Counted from the stretch's first letter, positions 17,237 through 26,900 are shown. The stretch: 64,000 bases of DNA from CAYYWP01 sp050176585 (GCA_050176585.1 JBFXHX010000001.1:186001-250000); one strand, 5' to 3'. The notes: generated by a model not told the origin, from the letters alone. A program made the numbers and translations.

Positions 17237-18384
17237 CACGCGGCGCCCCACTCCGCGGTTGCGAGCGAGCACCCCCGCTCCTCGGCTTGCGGGGCGCGGC
17301 CGAGCAACTGGAAACCGTCGCCGGCGGCGACTGCCAGATCCTCCGACAGCACGGCCATGGCGCTGCTCGCGTTCGCAAGATCGAAGTGGCAGAGCAGGCC
17401 CGGCGTGTCGGGCGCGGCGGCGGCGAGTGTCTCGGGGTCGAGCACCACCGGCCGTACCCAGTGGGGGGCCAGCTTACGGCGCGGCGCGTGACGGCCGCGC
17501 ACGCGATCCGCGATGACGCTGTCGTAGTACTGGCTCGACAGCTCGGCCATGCCGTACTCGTTGACGCAGAAGTAGCCCGGGACGGCGAACGCCGCCCACA
17601 CCGCGTGCAGCAAACCGGCGCGCGAGAGCGGCCGCGGCGCTCCCTTGTCACCGCCGGTGTCCATCACGCGGCTGCCGTGCGGCAGTCGGAACGCCAGGCG
17701 GCGCTCGCGGAGCGTATCGATGGCGCGGATCAGCGCGCCCGTGGTGGTCAGCAGCGCCAATGGCGCGCCATCGCTCTGGCTCGCATGTAACGCGTCGAGC
17801 AGGCGCTCCAAGTCGAGGCCGCCGGCACCGGCGGCATACGCACTACCCTCGGCGCCGAAGCTCTCCATTGCCCACTCGATCATCTGCGACAGCGAAGAGT
17901 GCGGTTGTTCTTCGGCCGGGGGGATCAGCGATACGAGTCGCATGCGGGCCTGGTCCGGAAAGACGAAACGGCGCAGCCCAGCCACCGCCGAGCGCTGGTA
18001 AAGGCGCAGATCGGCGACCTGGTGGCACGAGCGCACCTCGGGGCCGGCGGTCGTGCCACTGGACAGAAAGGTCCGCACCGCTAGCCCACAGCAGAGGGCG
18101 GTGTGCTTGAAAGCGATGATCGGCACGGCGGGGATCGCGCGCCAATCGCGCACGGTCTCCGGCGTGCGCTCGCGCTGCGCGCAGTAGCGCCGGTAGGCTT
18201 CGTTGTGCTCGAACTGGTGGACAAAAATGGCTAAGGCGAGGTCCTCGAATCGATCCGCCGCGGCGTCGTCGATGTAGGCCAGCACGCGCTCGTACAACGG
18301 CAGCACGGCGGCAAGGTAGCATGGGTCCAAAGTCCGGCAAACGCGGTCGAATGGCTTGACACGCTCCGCACGGGGCGCCAGCAT
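17236..18384 (-). CDS. LuxE-like acyl-protein synthetase
   Basis: 382-residue ANL-related enzyme that activates a fatty acid with ATP and holds it as an acyl thioester for LuxC. Typical LuxE features are WRAIPAVPIIAFKH, the phosphate-loop-like FLSSGTTAGPEVRS, VMDTGGDKGAPRPL, FCVNEYGMAELSSQYYD and GLLCHFDLANASSAMAVLSEDLA. It is first in the minus-strand LuxE-LuxC-aminotransferase set. Its ATG is only 27 bp from the divergent lectin-fold gene, so a true start slightly downstream is possible, or the promoters overlap the coding ends. Confidence 0.86.
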   Translation of the reverse strand: MLAPRAERVKPFDRVCRTLDPCYLAAVLPLYERVLAYIDDAAADRFEDLALAIFVHQFEHNEAYRRYCAQRERTPETVRDWRAIPAVPIIAFKHTALCCGLAVRTFLSSGTTAGPEVRSCHQVADLRLYQRSAVAGLRRFVFPDQARMRLVSLIPPAEEQPHSSLSQMIEWAMESFGAEGSAYAAGAGGLDLERLLDALHASQSDGAPLALLTTTGALIRAIDTLRERRLAFRLPHGSRVMDTGGDKGAPRPLSRAGLLHAVWAAFAVPGYFCVNEYGMAELSSQYYDSVIADRVRGRHAPRRKLAPHWVRPVVLDPETLAAAAPDTPGLLCHFDLANASSAMAVLSEDLAVAAGDGFQLLGRAPQAEERGCSLATAEWGAA

Positions 18385-18411
18385 TTAGCACAACTCTGCA
18401 TCACAAGCGGC

Positions 18412-19494
18412 ATGGAACGATCGAGTATCTTAGTCATCGCCGTCGTTGTCGCCGCGCTCGCTTTGTTTGGACTCCGGTTCCTGGGCGGTGGCGCTGACGA
18501 CACAACCCTGATTGCCAGCCGTCCCGGTGTAGACGGGGTCGATGCCTCGGGCGCGACGACGCGGGACGGCGAAGCGCAGACGCGGTCGGGCGACCAGCGG
18601 CGCAGCCGGCTGGGTGCCGTGCCGGGCAGCCGGCGCGACGGGCAGACGGTTGGATCCGATCGATTCACCGGCTCGGGGCGTACCGGGACGGGCTCTGGCG
18701 CATCGGCGTATTCGAGCGGACGCTCGGTTGGGAGTGCGCTCGGCTCCTCGGGCAGCAGCGCGCGCAACGCGGCGGGCGGCGGCAGCGCGGGGATCGCCGC
18801 AGATGCGTCCGGCGGTCGGCTCGGGCCGCGCGCACAGCGGAAGGACAACCTGGTGGATTCGCTGAGCGAGATGCCGCAGACGCACAGCGACCTCGAAAAG
18901 CCGCCGGTGCCGGACGACGGCGACGAAATCGCCCTCAAGGTGGATAAGCCCGAAGACATCACCGAGCAACAAGGCCAGGATCAGGACGTCCACAATCCGG
19001 ATGACGGCACCGAAGGCATCAAGATCACCGATCGCGGCCGCATCGAGTTCCCGAACGCTGGCAACGCCAACGGCGATGCCGGCACGATCTCGTTCCGCAT
19101 CAAGCCGGAATGGGCGGGTGCGGATCACACGGACAATGCGCTGGTGCAGATCCGCAACGAAAACGAATGGAACAACCGGCTCGAGCTGGTGAAGAACGGA
19201 GAGTTCCTCCGCTTCATCATCACCGACGACACCGGCAAGGAAGCCGACATTAGCACGCGCATCACCAACTGGCAGAACCTCGAAGAGCACGACGTCACGG
19301 CCACATGGGGCGACGGCCGGACGACGCTGTATATTGATGGGCAAGTGGTCGGACAGAACGAATATTCCGGCAACCTCCGCTTCGCGGAGGGGACGCCGAT
19401 GTTCCTCGGCGCGGACTGGCGCGGCAGCGCATACGCGGGTGCCAACGCCACGCTGAACGGGTTCACGCTCAGCACTACGCCGAGCCATCCCTGA
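18412..19494 (+). CDS. Membrane-anchored protein with C-terminal LamG/ConA-like lectin fold
   Basis: 360 residues. One N-terminal membrane helix (ILVIAVVVAALALFGLRFLG) is followed by about 120 residues rich in Ser, Gly, Arg and Ala that should be disordered. An acidic segment (DDGDEIALKVDKPEDITEQQ) leads to a C-terminal beta-sandwich at about 200-355. That domain has the LamG pattern GTISFRIKPEW, NEWNNRLELVKNGEFLRF, DVTATWGDGRTTLYIDG and PMFLGADWRGSAYAGA. Such domains bind glycans or act as spacers outside the membrane. The ligand is unknown. A TTGACA hexamer at 18356-18361 may be its -35, but I see no convincing -10. Confidence 0.75.
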   Translation: MERSSILVIAVVVAALALFGLRFLGGGADDTTLIASRPGVDGVDASGATTRDGEAQTRSGDQRRSRLGAVPGSRRDGQTVGSDRFTGSGRTGTGSGASAYSSGRSVGSALGSSGSSARNAAGGGSAGIAADASGGRLGPRAQRKDNLVDSLSEMPQTHSDLEKPPVPDDGDEIALKVDKPEDITEQQGQDQDVHNPDDGTEGIKITDRGRIEFPNAGNANGDAGTISFRIKPEWAGADHTDNALVQIRNENEWNNRLELVKNGEFLRFIITDDTGKEADISTRITNWQNLEEHDVTATWGDGRTTLYIDGQVVGQNEYSGNLRFAEGTPMFLGADWRGSAYAGANATLNGFTLSTTPSHP

Positions 19495-19500
19495 ACCGAT

Positions 19501-19549
19501 CAAGGCGAAGGCGCGGAGACGCGAAGCTCTGAGAAGCCTTCGCGTCTGC
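19501..19549. repeat. Dispersed intergenic repeat, copy B (hairpin)
   Basis: The core GCGGAGACGCGAAG is at 19513-19526. AGACGCGAAG and CTTCGCGTCT form a perfect 10-bp stem around an 11-base loop. It lies 6 bp after the lectin-fold gene stop. No T-run follows, so it is not a classic intrinsic terminator. Confidence 0.65.
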
Positions 19550-20149
19550 TATGGGGCAGGAGGGCGCGCCGCGACGGATGGGTTACGGCTCCGGAGGCTT
19601 AAGCGGCGCGGGTGGGGCCATTCCTGCCCTCCGTCGGACTCGGTCTGGCTACGTTATGATACGTGCGCGCAGGTGCAGCGAGGTGCGACCAGGGCTCCAC
19701 TGCCGAACTTGCACCGTCGCCAACGCCAGTGCATTGGCCGACAAGACGCGGCACGCAACGGCGGGGGCGTGGGAGTCGCACCCCCACGCGGCCGCCGAGC
19801 GCAGCGCGGGCGCGCTACGTGGCCAGAGCTCGGGGAGACGCGCCGAGCGCCATGGCCCCGGCTCGGTACAGCTGTTCGGCCAACCGGCGCGCCACCGCGA
19901 TCACCGCCCGCTTGCGCCCCAGGCGTGGCGCTAAGCGGGTGGAGGTGGCGGTGAGCCGCGGACCTTTGCCGGTGCGCACGGCCACCGGTCGACCCCTTCT
20001 GTTGTCCGCCTCAGAGGAGCCTCCCTTCTGGCTGCACTCGCGTGCCCTGATGTGCAGAAGGGTAGGGGCCGTCGTCATTCTGCAAGCGCGCCAGCACCGA
20101 CGGCGCACACGGTAACTTCGCGCTGAAAGCAGCGAGACTGACGACAGCG
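19550..20149. other. Intergenic region with hairpin and degenerate sequence
   Basis: About 600 bp with no convincing intact gene. It holds a TATGAT box at 19655-19660 without a clear -35. A hairpin, GCGTGGG (19767-19773) with CCCACGC (19783-19789), is also present, as is a possible IS110-type transposase remnant on the minus strand (separate entry). No tRNA was recognised. A small RNA between the TATGAT box and the hairpin is possible but not supported further. Confidence 0.5.
19815..19937 (-). pseudogene. Possible IS110/IS116-type transposase C-terminal remnant
   Basis: On the minus strand, 40 codons read RLGRKRAVIAVARRLAEQLYR. This resembles the C-terminal helix of IS110/IS116-family transposases (G-x-KKA-x-VAVARKLA-x-x-LH). 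No N-terminal DEDD domain, inverted repeats or target duplication is visible, so at most this is a fossil fragment. Chance similarity in GC-rich sequence cannot be excluded. Confidence 0.35.
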
Positions 20150-20185
20150 AAAAAAAAGGGCCCGCAGCGAAACGGCTGCGGGCCC
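20150..20185 (-). terminator. Rho-independent terminator of groES-groEL
   Basis: Read on the minus strand, GGGCCCGCAG, CCGTTTCG and CTGCGGGCCC form a perfect 10-bp GC-rich stem with an 8-base loop. Eight T residues follow (20157-20150). It lies 29 bp after the groEL stop codon. Confidence 0.93.
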
Positions 20186-20213
20186 TTTGCGTTCACTACC
20201 CGAGCTGGGCGCT

Positions 20214-21860
<1,647 letters not shown>

Positions 21861-21887
21861 CTCCAATCCCTCCTGCGCGGCGTCGCG

Positions 21888-22181
21888 CTACTTCGCATCC
21901 AGAACGCCGAGGATGTCTTCCTCGCGCATGATGAGGAAATCCTCACCTTCCAGCTTCACCTCGGTTCCCGAATACTTGCCGAACAGGATGCGGTCGCCGG
22001 CCTTCACATCGAGCGGCGTGACCTTCCCGTCCTCGTTCACTTTCCCCTTCCCGACCGCGACGACTTTGCCCTCTTGAGGCTTTTCCTTCGCCGTGTCCGG
22101 AATGATGATCCCGCCCTTGGTCCTCTCCTCTTCCTGGACGCGCTGGACGATGACGCGATCCTGCAGTGGGCGAATTTTCAT
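21888..22181 (-). CDS. groS: Co-chaperonin GroES (Hsp10)
   Basis: Heptameric lid of GroEL. The 97 residues from the ATG at 22181 begin MKIRPLQDRVIVQRVQEEE, with the mobile loop KGGIIIPDTAKEKPQEG and the conserved ends VKAGDRILFGKYSGTEVK and REEDILGVL. The longer open frame upstream (to 22280) lacks family similarity. It is the promoter-proximal gene of the pair. In 22182-22307 I find no CIRCE repeat (TTAGCACTC-N9-GAGTGCTAA). A TTGACA hexamer inside an inverted repeat is noted separately. Confidence 0.98.
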   Translation of the reverse strand: MKIRPLQDRVIVQRVQEEERTKGGIIIPDTAKEKPQEGKVVAVGKGKVNEDGKVTPLDVKAGDRILFGKYSGTEVKLEGEDFLIMREEDILGVLDAK

Positions 22182-22284
22182 TACCCTTCTCTCCTTTCCC
22201 TTCCGCGCTTCACATGTGTCGGTCGGCGGCGGCTCGCAACGCGGCGCCACGGCTTGATTGGCCGCGGCACACGTAGACATGGAA

Positions 22285-22302
22285 CCGGCTGTGTCAAGCC
22301 GG
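22285..22302 (-). promoter_or_regulatory. Inverted repeat overlapping a TTGACA box upstream of groES
   Basis: CCGGCT (22285-22290), GTGTCA, AGCCGG (22297-22302) is a perfect 6-bp inverted repeat. On the minus strand it contains TTGACA (22297-22292), a consensus -35. The -10 at the right distance is poor (TACGTG). It is about 105 bp upstream of groES, so it may be promoter plus operator. Weak evidence. Confidence 0.3.
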
Positions 22303-22307
22303 CCGTT

Positions 22308-22592
22308 TCAAGATTTCTTTCTATTCTGCTTGCGGTGCTCTTCGTCCATGTAACGCTGATAGAGGATGTCCCACTCGCGACTGCCGGGCGGAACTTTGCG
22401 CGACAGCGACGCGATCTTGCGCCGTACAATTTGATCGAGCTCGGTCTCGCGTTCGCGCTGGCCCTCTAGTGCGCGCTTGATCTCCTGCAGCGCGAGCCGT
22501 TCGTTGTTGACCGTCACCACGTCCGCGCCGCGCAGTGTAGCGAGGATGTGATGCGCCAGGTACGAGAGGCGCGCCTCGGAGAAGCGGATCAT
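22308..22592 (-). CDS. DUF507 family protein (second of pair)
   Basis: 94 residues, cytoplasmic, all-helical and charged. The sequence RFSEARLSYLAHHIL at the start and RRKIASLSRKVPPGSREWDILYQRYMDEE near the end match DUF507, a family of unknown function frequent in deltaproteobacteria and Aquificae. It overlaps the stop of the upstream DUF507 gene by 4 bp (ATGA), so the two are translationally coupled and probably work together. groES follows 126 bp downstream on the same strand. Confidence 0.8.
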   Translation of the reverse strand: MIRFSEARLSYLAHHILATLRGADVVTVNNERLALQEIKRALEGQRERETELDQIVRRKIASLSRKVPPGSREWDILYQRYMDEEHRKQNRKKS

Positions 22593-22864
22593 AAGATAAA
22601 ACCACGTTCCCTGGCCAGGCGAGCCTTGATGCCCTCGGAGAGCTTGCGCTGATCCATTCCGAGCGCTTGGCGACCCAATTTGATCGCCATCCGCTCCGCT
22701 TCTTCCTCCAGCGCTTGCTCAGCGCGCAAGTTGTCCAGCAACAACCGGCTGACCTGCGCCACGACATCTCTCTCGGAAACGTTCGCAGTGACGAAGCCGG
22801 GCCCGACGATGGCGCGAACCACCTGCTCGGCGAGCCTGTTTATGGCCGCGTCGGGGATGTGCAT
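22589..22864 (-). CDS. DUF507 family protein (first of pair)
   Basis: 91 residues. The pattern DAAINRLAEQVVRAIVGPGFV, LLLDNLRAEQALEEEAERMA and KLSEGIKARLARERGFIL fits the N-terminal DUF507 pattern. Function unknown. The ATG at 22864 has no strong ribosome site, but a more upstream start would enter sequence without similarity. rmuC starts divergently 105 bp away. Confidence 0.7.
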   Translation of the reverse strand: MHIPDAAINRLAEQVVRAIVGPGFVTANVSERDVVAQVSRLLLDNLRAEQALEEEAERMAIKLGRQALGMDQRKLSEGIKARLARERGFIL

Positions 22865-22969
22865 CTTGCGAACATAACGAGCCGGCACCTCATCGGCAAA
22901 CGGTCTCGTCCGGGTCGCAGCGCCCGCCGTCCTGGCGGCCGGGCGGCGCGACGTGCCAATGTCGCGCGC

Positions 22970-24442
22970 GTGTCGACCCCTGCTGCAGCGACGAACGGCT
23001 TCGGCATCCTTTCGCAGCCAGAGTACTTTGTGTGGGTGTTTGCGATCGCCGGTCTCGCGGTTGGTCTCTTCGTTGGCTGGTTGATCGCCCGGGCCCGCGC
23101 CGCCCGGCCGCTCGCCGAATCGGCCGCGCACGTCGCCGACCTCGAAGCACGCTTGGCTGAGCGGTCGGAGCGGTTCGCACAGGTCGCGGACGAGCTCTCC
23201 ACCTCGCGCCGCCTGGCCGACTCGCTCCAGGACGAGCTCGCGCAGCACCGCGAGGCCGCCGCGCGGTTGAGCGCGCAGGCCGAGGCGGAGCGGGCAGCAG
23301 CGGTCGAGAAGCTCGCGCTCCTGCAAGCCGGCGAACGGCAGCTGCGCGAGGCCTTCGAGGCGCTCTCGGCCGAAGCGCTACGGCGGAACAGCCAATCGTT
23401 CGTGGACCTGGCCAAGGCGGCACTCGGCGAGTTCCAGCGCGGAGCGAGCAGCGATCTGGACACGCGGCAGAGGGCGATCGCCGATCTGGTCCACCCGATT
23501 CGCGACGCGCTCGCGCAAGTGGGCGCCAAGCTCGACGACGTCGAGAAGCAGCGCATCGGCCAATACGCGACACTCGGGGAGCAGGTCCGAGCACTGGCCC
23601 AGACGCAGCTGCAACTGCAGGCGGAGACCGGTAACCTCGTGAAAGCGCTGCGAGCGCCAGCGGTGCGGGGGCGCTGGGGAGAGATCCAACTGCGCCGCGT
23701 GGTCGAGATGGCCGGCATGCTGGCGTACTGCGATTTCGACGAGCAACGCGTCGCCACGACCGACGACGGGAAGTTTCGGCCCGACGTCGTCGTGCGACTG
23801 CCCGGGGCGAAGCAAGTCGTCATCGATGCGAAGGCGCCGCTCACCGCATATCTGGAAGCCGTAGAGGCCGGCACCGACGGTGAGCGCGAACGGTTCTTGC
23901 GCGACCACTCGCGCCAAGTGCGCGATCACATCGCCAAGCTGAGCCAACGCTCGTACTGGGCGCAGTTCCCGGCTACGCCGGAATTCGTCGTCATGTTTCT
24001 ACCCGGGGAGACATTCTTCAGCGCCGCGCTCCAGTTCGACGCGGGTTTGATCGAGTACGGCGTCGAGCAGAAGGTGATTCCGGCCAGCCCGACGACGTTG
24101 ATCGCGCTCTTGCGCGCCGTGGCGTACGGTTGGCGGCAGGAGCAACTCGCCGAAAACGCGCAGCGCATCAGCGCGTTGGGCCGGCAACTGTACGAGCGCG
24201 TGGGCACCCTCGCCGAACACTTCGAAGCCGTGCGGAAGGGGCTCGACGGCGCCGTGCACGCTTACAATCGCGCCGCGGGCTCGCTCGAAACCCGCCTGCT
24301 GGTCTCCGCGCGTCGCTTCAAGGACCTCGGCGCCGGAGGCGAGGAGGACGTCCGGCCGCTGGAGATGATCGATCGCGCGCCCCGTCAGCTACAGCTTGGC
24401 GGCGTGGCGCAGGACGACGGCGGCGAGGCCGAGCCAGAGTAG
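22970..24442 (+). CDS. rmuC: RmuC family DNA recombination/repair protein
   Basis: 490 residues from a GTG at 22970. One N-terminal membrane helix (FVWVFAIAGLAVGLFVGWLI) leads to a long coiled coil (about 45-220) and a C-terminal endonuclease-like domain. RmuC marks are LRAPAVRGRWGEIQLRRVVE, RPDVVVRLPGAKQVVIDAKAPL (restriction-endonuclease fold D...DAK) and FLPGETFFSAALQFDAGLIEY. RmuC limits inversions at short repeats in E. coli; its exact activity is unsettled. The open frame extends upstream over the DUF507 gene, but that part is antisense shadow. A DNA polymerase II gene follows on the same strand. Confidence 0.9.
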   Translation: MSTPAAATNGFGILSQPEYFVWVFAIAGLAVGLFVGWLIARARAARPLAESAAHVADLEARLAERSERFAQVADELSTSRRLADSLQDELAQHREAAARLSAQAEAERAAAVEKLALLQAGERQLREAFEALSAEALRRNSQSFVDLAKAALGEFQRGASSDLDTRQRAIADLVHPIRDALAQVGAKLDDVEKQRIGQYATLGEQVRALAQTQLQLQAETGNLVKALRAPAVRGRWGEIQLRRVVEMAGMLAYCDFDEQRVATTDDGKFRPDVVVRLPGAKQVVIDAKAPLTAYLEAVEAGTDGERERFLRDHSRQVRDHIAKLSQRSYWAQFPATPEFVVMFLPGETFFSAALQFDAGLIEYGVEQKVIPASPTTLIALLRAVAYGWRQEQLAENAQRISALGRQLYERVGTLAEHFEAVRKGLDGAVHAYNRAAGSLETRLLVSARRFKDLGAGGEEDVRPLEMIDRAPRQLQLGGVAQDDGGEAEPE

Positions 24443-24584
24443 CTCGACGGGCGCGCGGCGCCACGGCGTCCGCCGCGGCCGTTCAGCCAGCTGTCGCTAA
24501 CGTCACAGAGAACGCGTCTGGGCGGCGACTGGTCGTGAACCCCGTACGGCCCAGCGCTATGATCGGAGTATTCTACAGGCTCGC

Positions 24585-26900
24585 ATGCGCGCGTTCATTC
24601 TCACGCCGACCTACCGCATTCGCGACGGCATTCCCGAGGTGCACCTGTACGGCGTGCTCGAGAACGGCGAGCCCTGCCTGATCGTCGATGATCGCGCTCG
24701 GCCGTACTTCTTCATCCGCGCCGCCGATCGGGCGCGCGCGGTCGAAGCCCTCCCGGGGCTGCAAGTCGCCCACAGCGAGCTGAGCACCTTCACGGGTGAA
24801 CCGGTGCTCCGCGTCACCGCCGTGCGGCCGGGCGACGTGCCGCCGGCGCGCGCGCGCCTGGAGGCTGCGGGCGTGCAGTGCTTCGAAGCGGACGTGCGTT
24901 TTCCATATCGGTACCTAATCGACTGCGGGATCCGCGGCGCGGTGCAGCTGCACGAGCCCGGGGTGCCGCACGAGCGCGTGGGCCGGATCTTCCGCAATCC
25001 CGAGCTCACCCCGTGTCATTGGGTGCCGAAGCTGCGGGTCCTGTCGATCGATATCGAGACCGATCCCCGCGCCGAGCAGGTGCTCTCGATCGCGCTGCAT
25101 ACGGACCAGCTCAGCCGCGTCCTGTTGGTACAGACACAGGTGTATCCACATGCGGAGACCGTGCGCTCCGAGCGGGAGCTCATCCGCCGCTTCCTCGCGT
25201 ATGTCGAAGAGCTCGACCCCGACGTCATCACGGGCTGGAACGTCGCGGACTTCGACCTCGCCGTGCTGAGTCGCCGCGCGCGGCACTACGGCATTCCGTT
25301 CGCGATCGGCCGAACCGACGACGAGCTCGAGCTGCGCCGCGAGATTTCCTACACGCGCGAGTCGCGTGCGATCACGTTCGGCCGCGTCGTGCTCGACGGC
25401 CTCTCGCTGCTGCGCGGCGCGTTCATCCGGTTGCAGGACTACAAGCTGGAAACCGCTGCCCAGGCCCTGCTCGGCCGCGGCAAGCTGATCACCGGTGATC
25501 GGCGCGCCGAAGCGATTTGGAAGGCGTACCGCGAGGACACGGCGCATTTCATCGCCTACAACCTCGAAGACGCGAAGCTGGTGAGCGAGATCGTCGAGCG
25601 ACTCGGGCTCATCGATCTGGCCGTGGAGCGCAGCCTGCTGACCGGCATGCCCTTGGACCGCGTGAGCGCGGCGATTGCGTCGGTAGACTCGCTCTACCTC
25701 AGCGAGCTCCGTCCCCGCGGCCGGGTCGCGCCGTGCGTCGGCGCCGAGCCGACCGACGCCGACCTGACCGGCGGCTACGTGATGGACTCCGTGCCGGGTT
25801 TGTACCGCAACGTACTCGTCTTCGACTTCAAGAGCCTCTATCCGAGCATCATCCGCACCTTCAATTTGGACCCGCTCTCGCTAGTGCCCGAGAACGCCGG
25901 CGATGTCGGGGATGCGGGCGCGCTCACGGCGCCGAACGGCGCCCGCTTTCGCCGCGAAGGGGGCATCCTGCCCGCGCTCGTCGAGCGGCTGGGCGCGGAG
26001 CGCGAACAGGCGAAAAGCGCCGGGCAGTACGTGAAGGCGAATGCCGTCAAAATCCTGATGAACTCGCTCTACGGCGTGATGGGAGCGGGCGCGTCGCGAC
26101 TCTTCTCCCCGTCGGTATCCAATGCGATCACGCACTTCGGCCAGCTCCTCATGCGCAGCGCCGCCGCTTTCGCGACCGCCGAGGGCTGCCGCGTCATCTA
26201 TGGCGATACGGACTCGTTGTTCGTCGACAGCGGAGAGCTCGACCCCGCGGCTGCCGCGCAGCGGGGTGAAACGTTACGCGCCGCCGTCGGCGCGGCCGTC
26301 GCGCGCATGGTGCGCGAGCAGTTCGGCTGCGAGAGCCACCTCGATCTGGAGTTCGAGAAGGTCTATGTGCGCTTCTTCCTGCCGGAGGTGCGCAGCGGCA
26401 AGACCGGGAGCAAAAAGCGCTATGCCGGGCTGCTTCGCGACGGGACTGGCGGCGAGCGCATCGAGTTCGTCGGACTCGAATCGGTGCGCCGCGATTGGAG
26501 CGAGGTGAGCAAGCGCTTCCAGCGCGGTCTGCTCGAGCGCGTGTTCCACGACGAGCGGGTCGATGAATACGTGCGGGAGTTCGTCGCCGACCTCCGCGCG
26601 GGGCGCCACGACGACGCGCTCGTCTACCGCAAGGCGGTGCGGAAGGAGCTGCATGCGTACACCAAGACGACCCCGCCGCACGTGCGCGCCGCCCGCCAGC
26701 TCGGAGAACAGGCTGGGCGCATCATCGCGTACACGATGACCCGCAACGGGCCCGAACCGGCCGGCGAAGAAACCGCGCCGCCCGATTACGCCCATTACAT
26801 CGAGCACCAACTGAAACCGGTGGCGGACGCGATCCTGCGCTTCCTTCGCACCGACTTCGACACGCTCACCGGCGCTCAACGGCAGCTGGCCTTGTTTTGA
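24585..26900 (+). CDS. polB: DNA polymerase II (family B)
   Basis: 771-residue B-family polymerase, a repair/bypass enzyme. An N-terminal domain comes first. The 3'-5' exonuclease follows: Exo I DIETD at 156-160, Exo II NVADFDL, Exo III YNLEDAKL. The polymerase core has motif A DFKSLYPSII, motif B KILMNSLYGVMG and motif C YGDTDSLF. The last residues QLALF form a beta-clamp-binding peptide like QLGLF in E. coli Pol II. A TATTCT box at 24569-24574, close to the ATG, hints at a leaderless transcript. I see no E. coli-type LexA box (CTG-N10-CAG) upstream. Confidence 0.96.
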   Translation: MRAFILTPTYRIRDGIPEVHLYGVLENGEPCLIVDDRARPYFFIRAADRARAVEALPGLQVAHSELSTFTGEPVLRVTAVRPGDVPPARARLEAAGVQCFEADVRFPYRYLIDCGIRGAVQLHEPGVPHERVGRIFRNPELTPCHWVPKLRVLSIDIETDPRAEQVLSIALHTDQLSRVLLVQTQVYPHAETVRSERELIRRFLAYVEELDPDVITGWNVADFDLAVLSRRARHYGIPFAIGRTDDELELRREISYTRESRAITFGRVVLDGLSLLRGAFIRLQDYKLETAAQALLGRGKLITGDRRAEAIWKAYREDTAHFIAYNLEDAKLVSEIVERLGLIDLAVERSLLTGMPLDRVSAAIASVDSLYLSELRPRGRVAPCVGAEPTDADLTGGYVMDSVPGLYRNVLVFDFKSLYPSIIRTFNLDPLSLVPENAGDVGDAGALTAPNGARFRREGGILPALVERLGAEREQAKSAGQYVKANAVKILMNSLYGVMGAGASRLFSPSVSNAITHFGQLLMRSAAAFATAEGCRVIYGDTDSLFVDSGELDPAAAAQRGETLRAAVGAAVARMVREQFGCESHLDLEFEKVYVRFFLPEVRSGKTGSKKRYAGLLRDGTGGERIEFVGLESVRRDWSEVSKRFQRGLLERVFHDERVDEYVREFVADLRAGRHDDALVYRKAVRKELHAYTKTTPPHVRAARQLGEQAGRIIAYTMTRNGPEPAGEETAPPDYAHYIEHQLKPVADAILRFLRTDFDTLTGAQRQLALF

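Noticed and set aside
15863..18384. Bioluminescence operon
   Set aside because: Only LuxC- and LuxE-like genes are present, with no luciferase subunits or flavin reductase. These families occur widely in non-luminous bacteria.
19767..19789. GTGGGAGTCGCACCCCCAC as part of a tRNA
   Set aside because: The loop is nine bases and lacks the TTCRANY T-loop; no acceptor stem or anticodon arm can be drawn around it.
22281..22312. Sigma32-type heat-shock promoter (CTTGAAA and CCATGT) upstream of groES
   Set aside because: The two elements are present on the minus strand but about 21 bases apart, too far for the usual spacing.
22667..22969. N-terminal extension of rmuC over the DUF507 gene
   Set aside because: The added ~100 residues are the antisense of a DUF507 coding region. 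The GTG at 22970 gives a normal membrane-anchored RmuC start.
24489..24510. LexA box CTGTCGCTAACGTCACAG upstream of polB
   Set aside because: The CTG and CAG ends are 12 bases apart instead of 10, and the interior does not match. Other lineages use different SOS sites, so this cannot be judged by eye.
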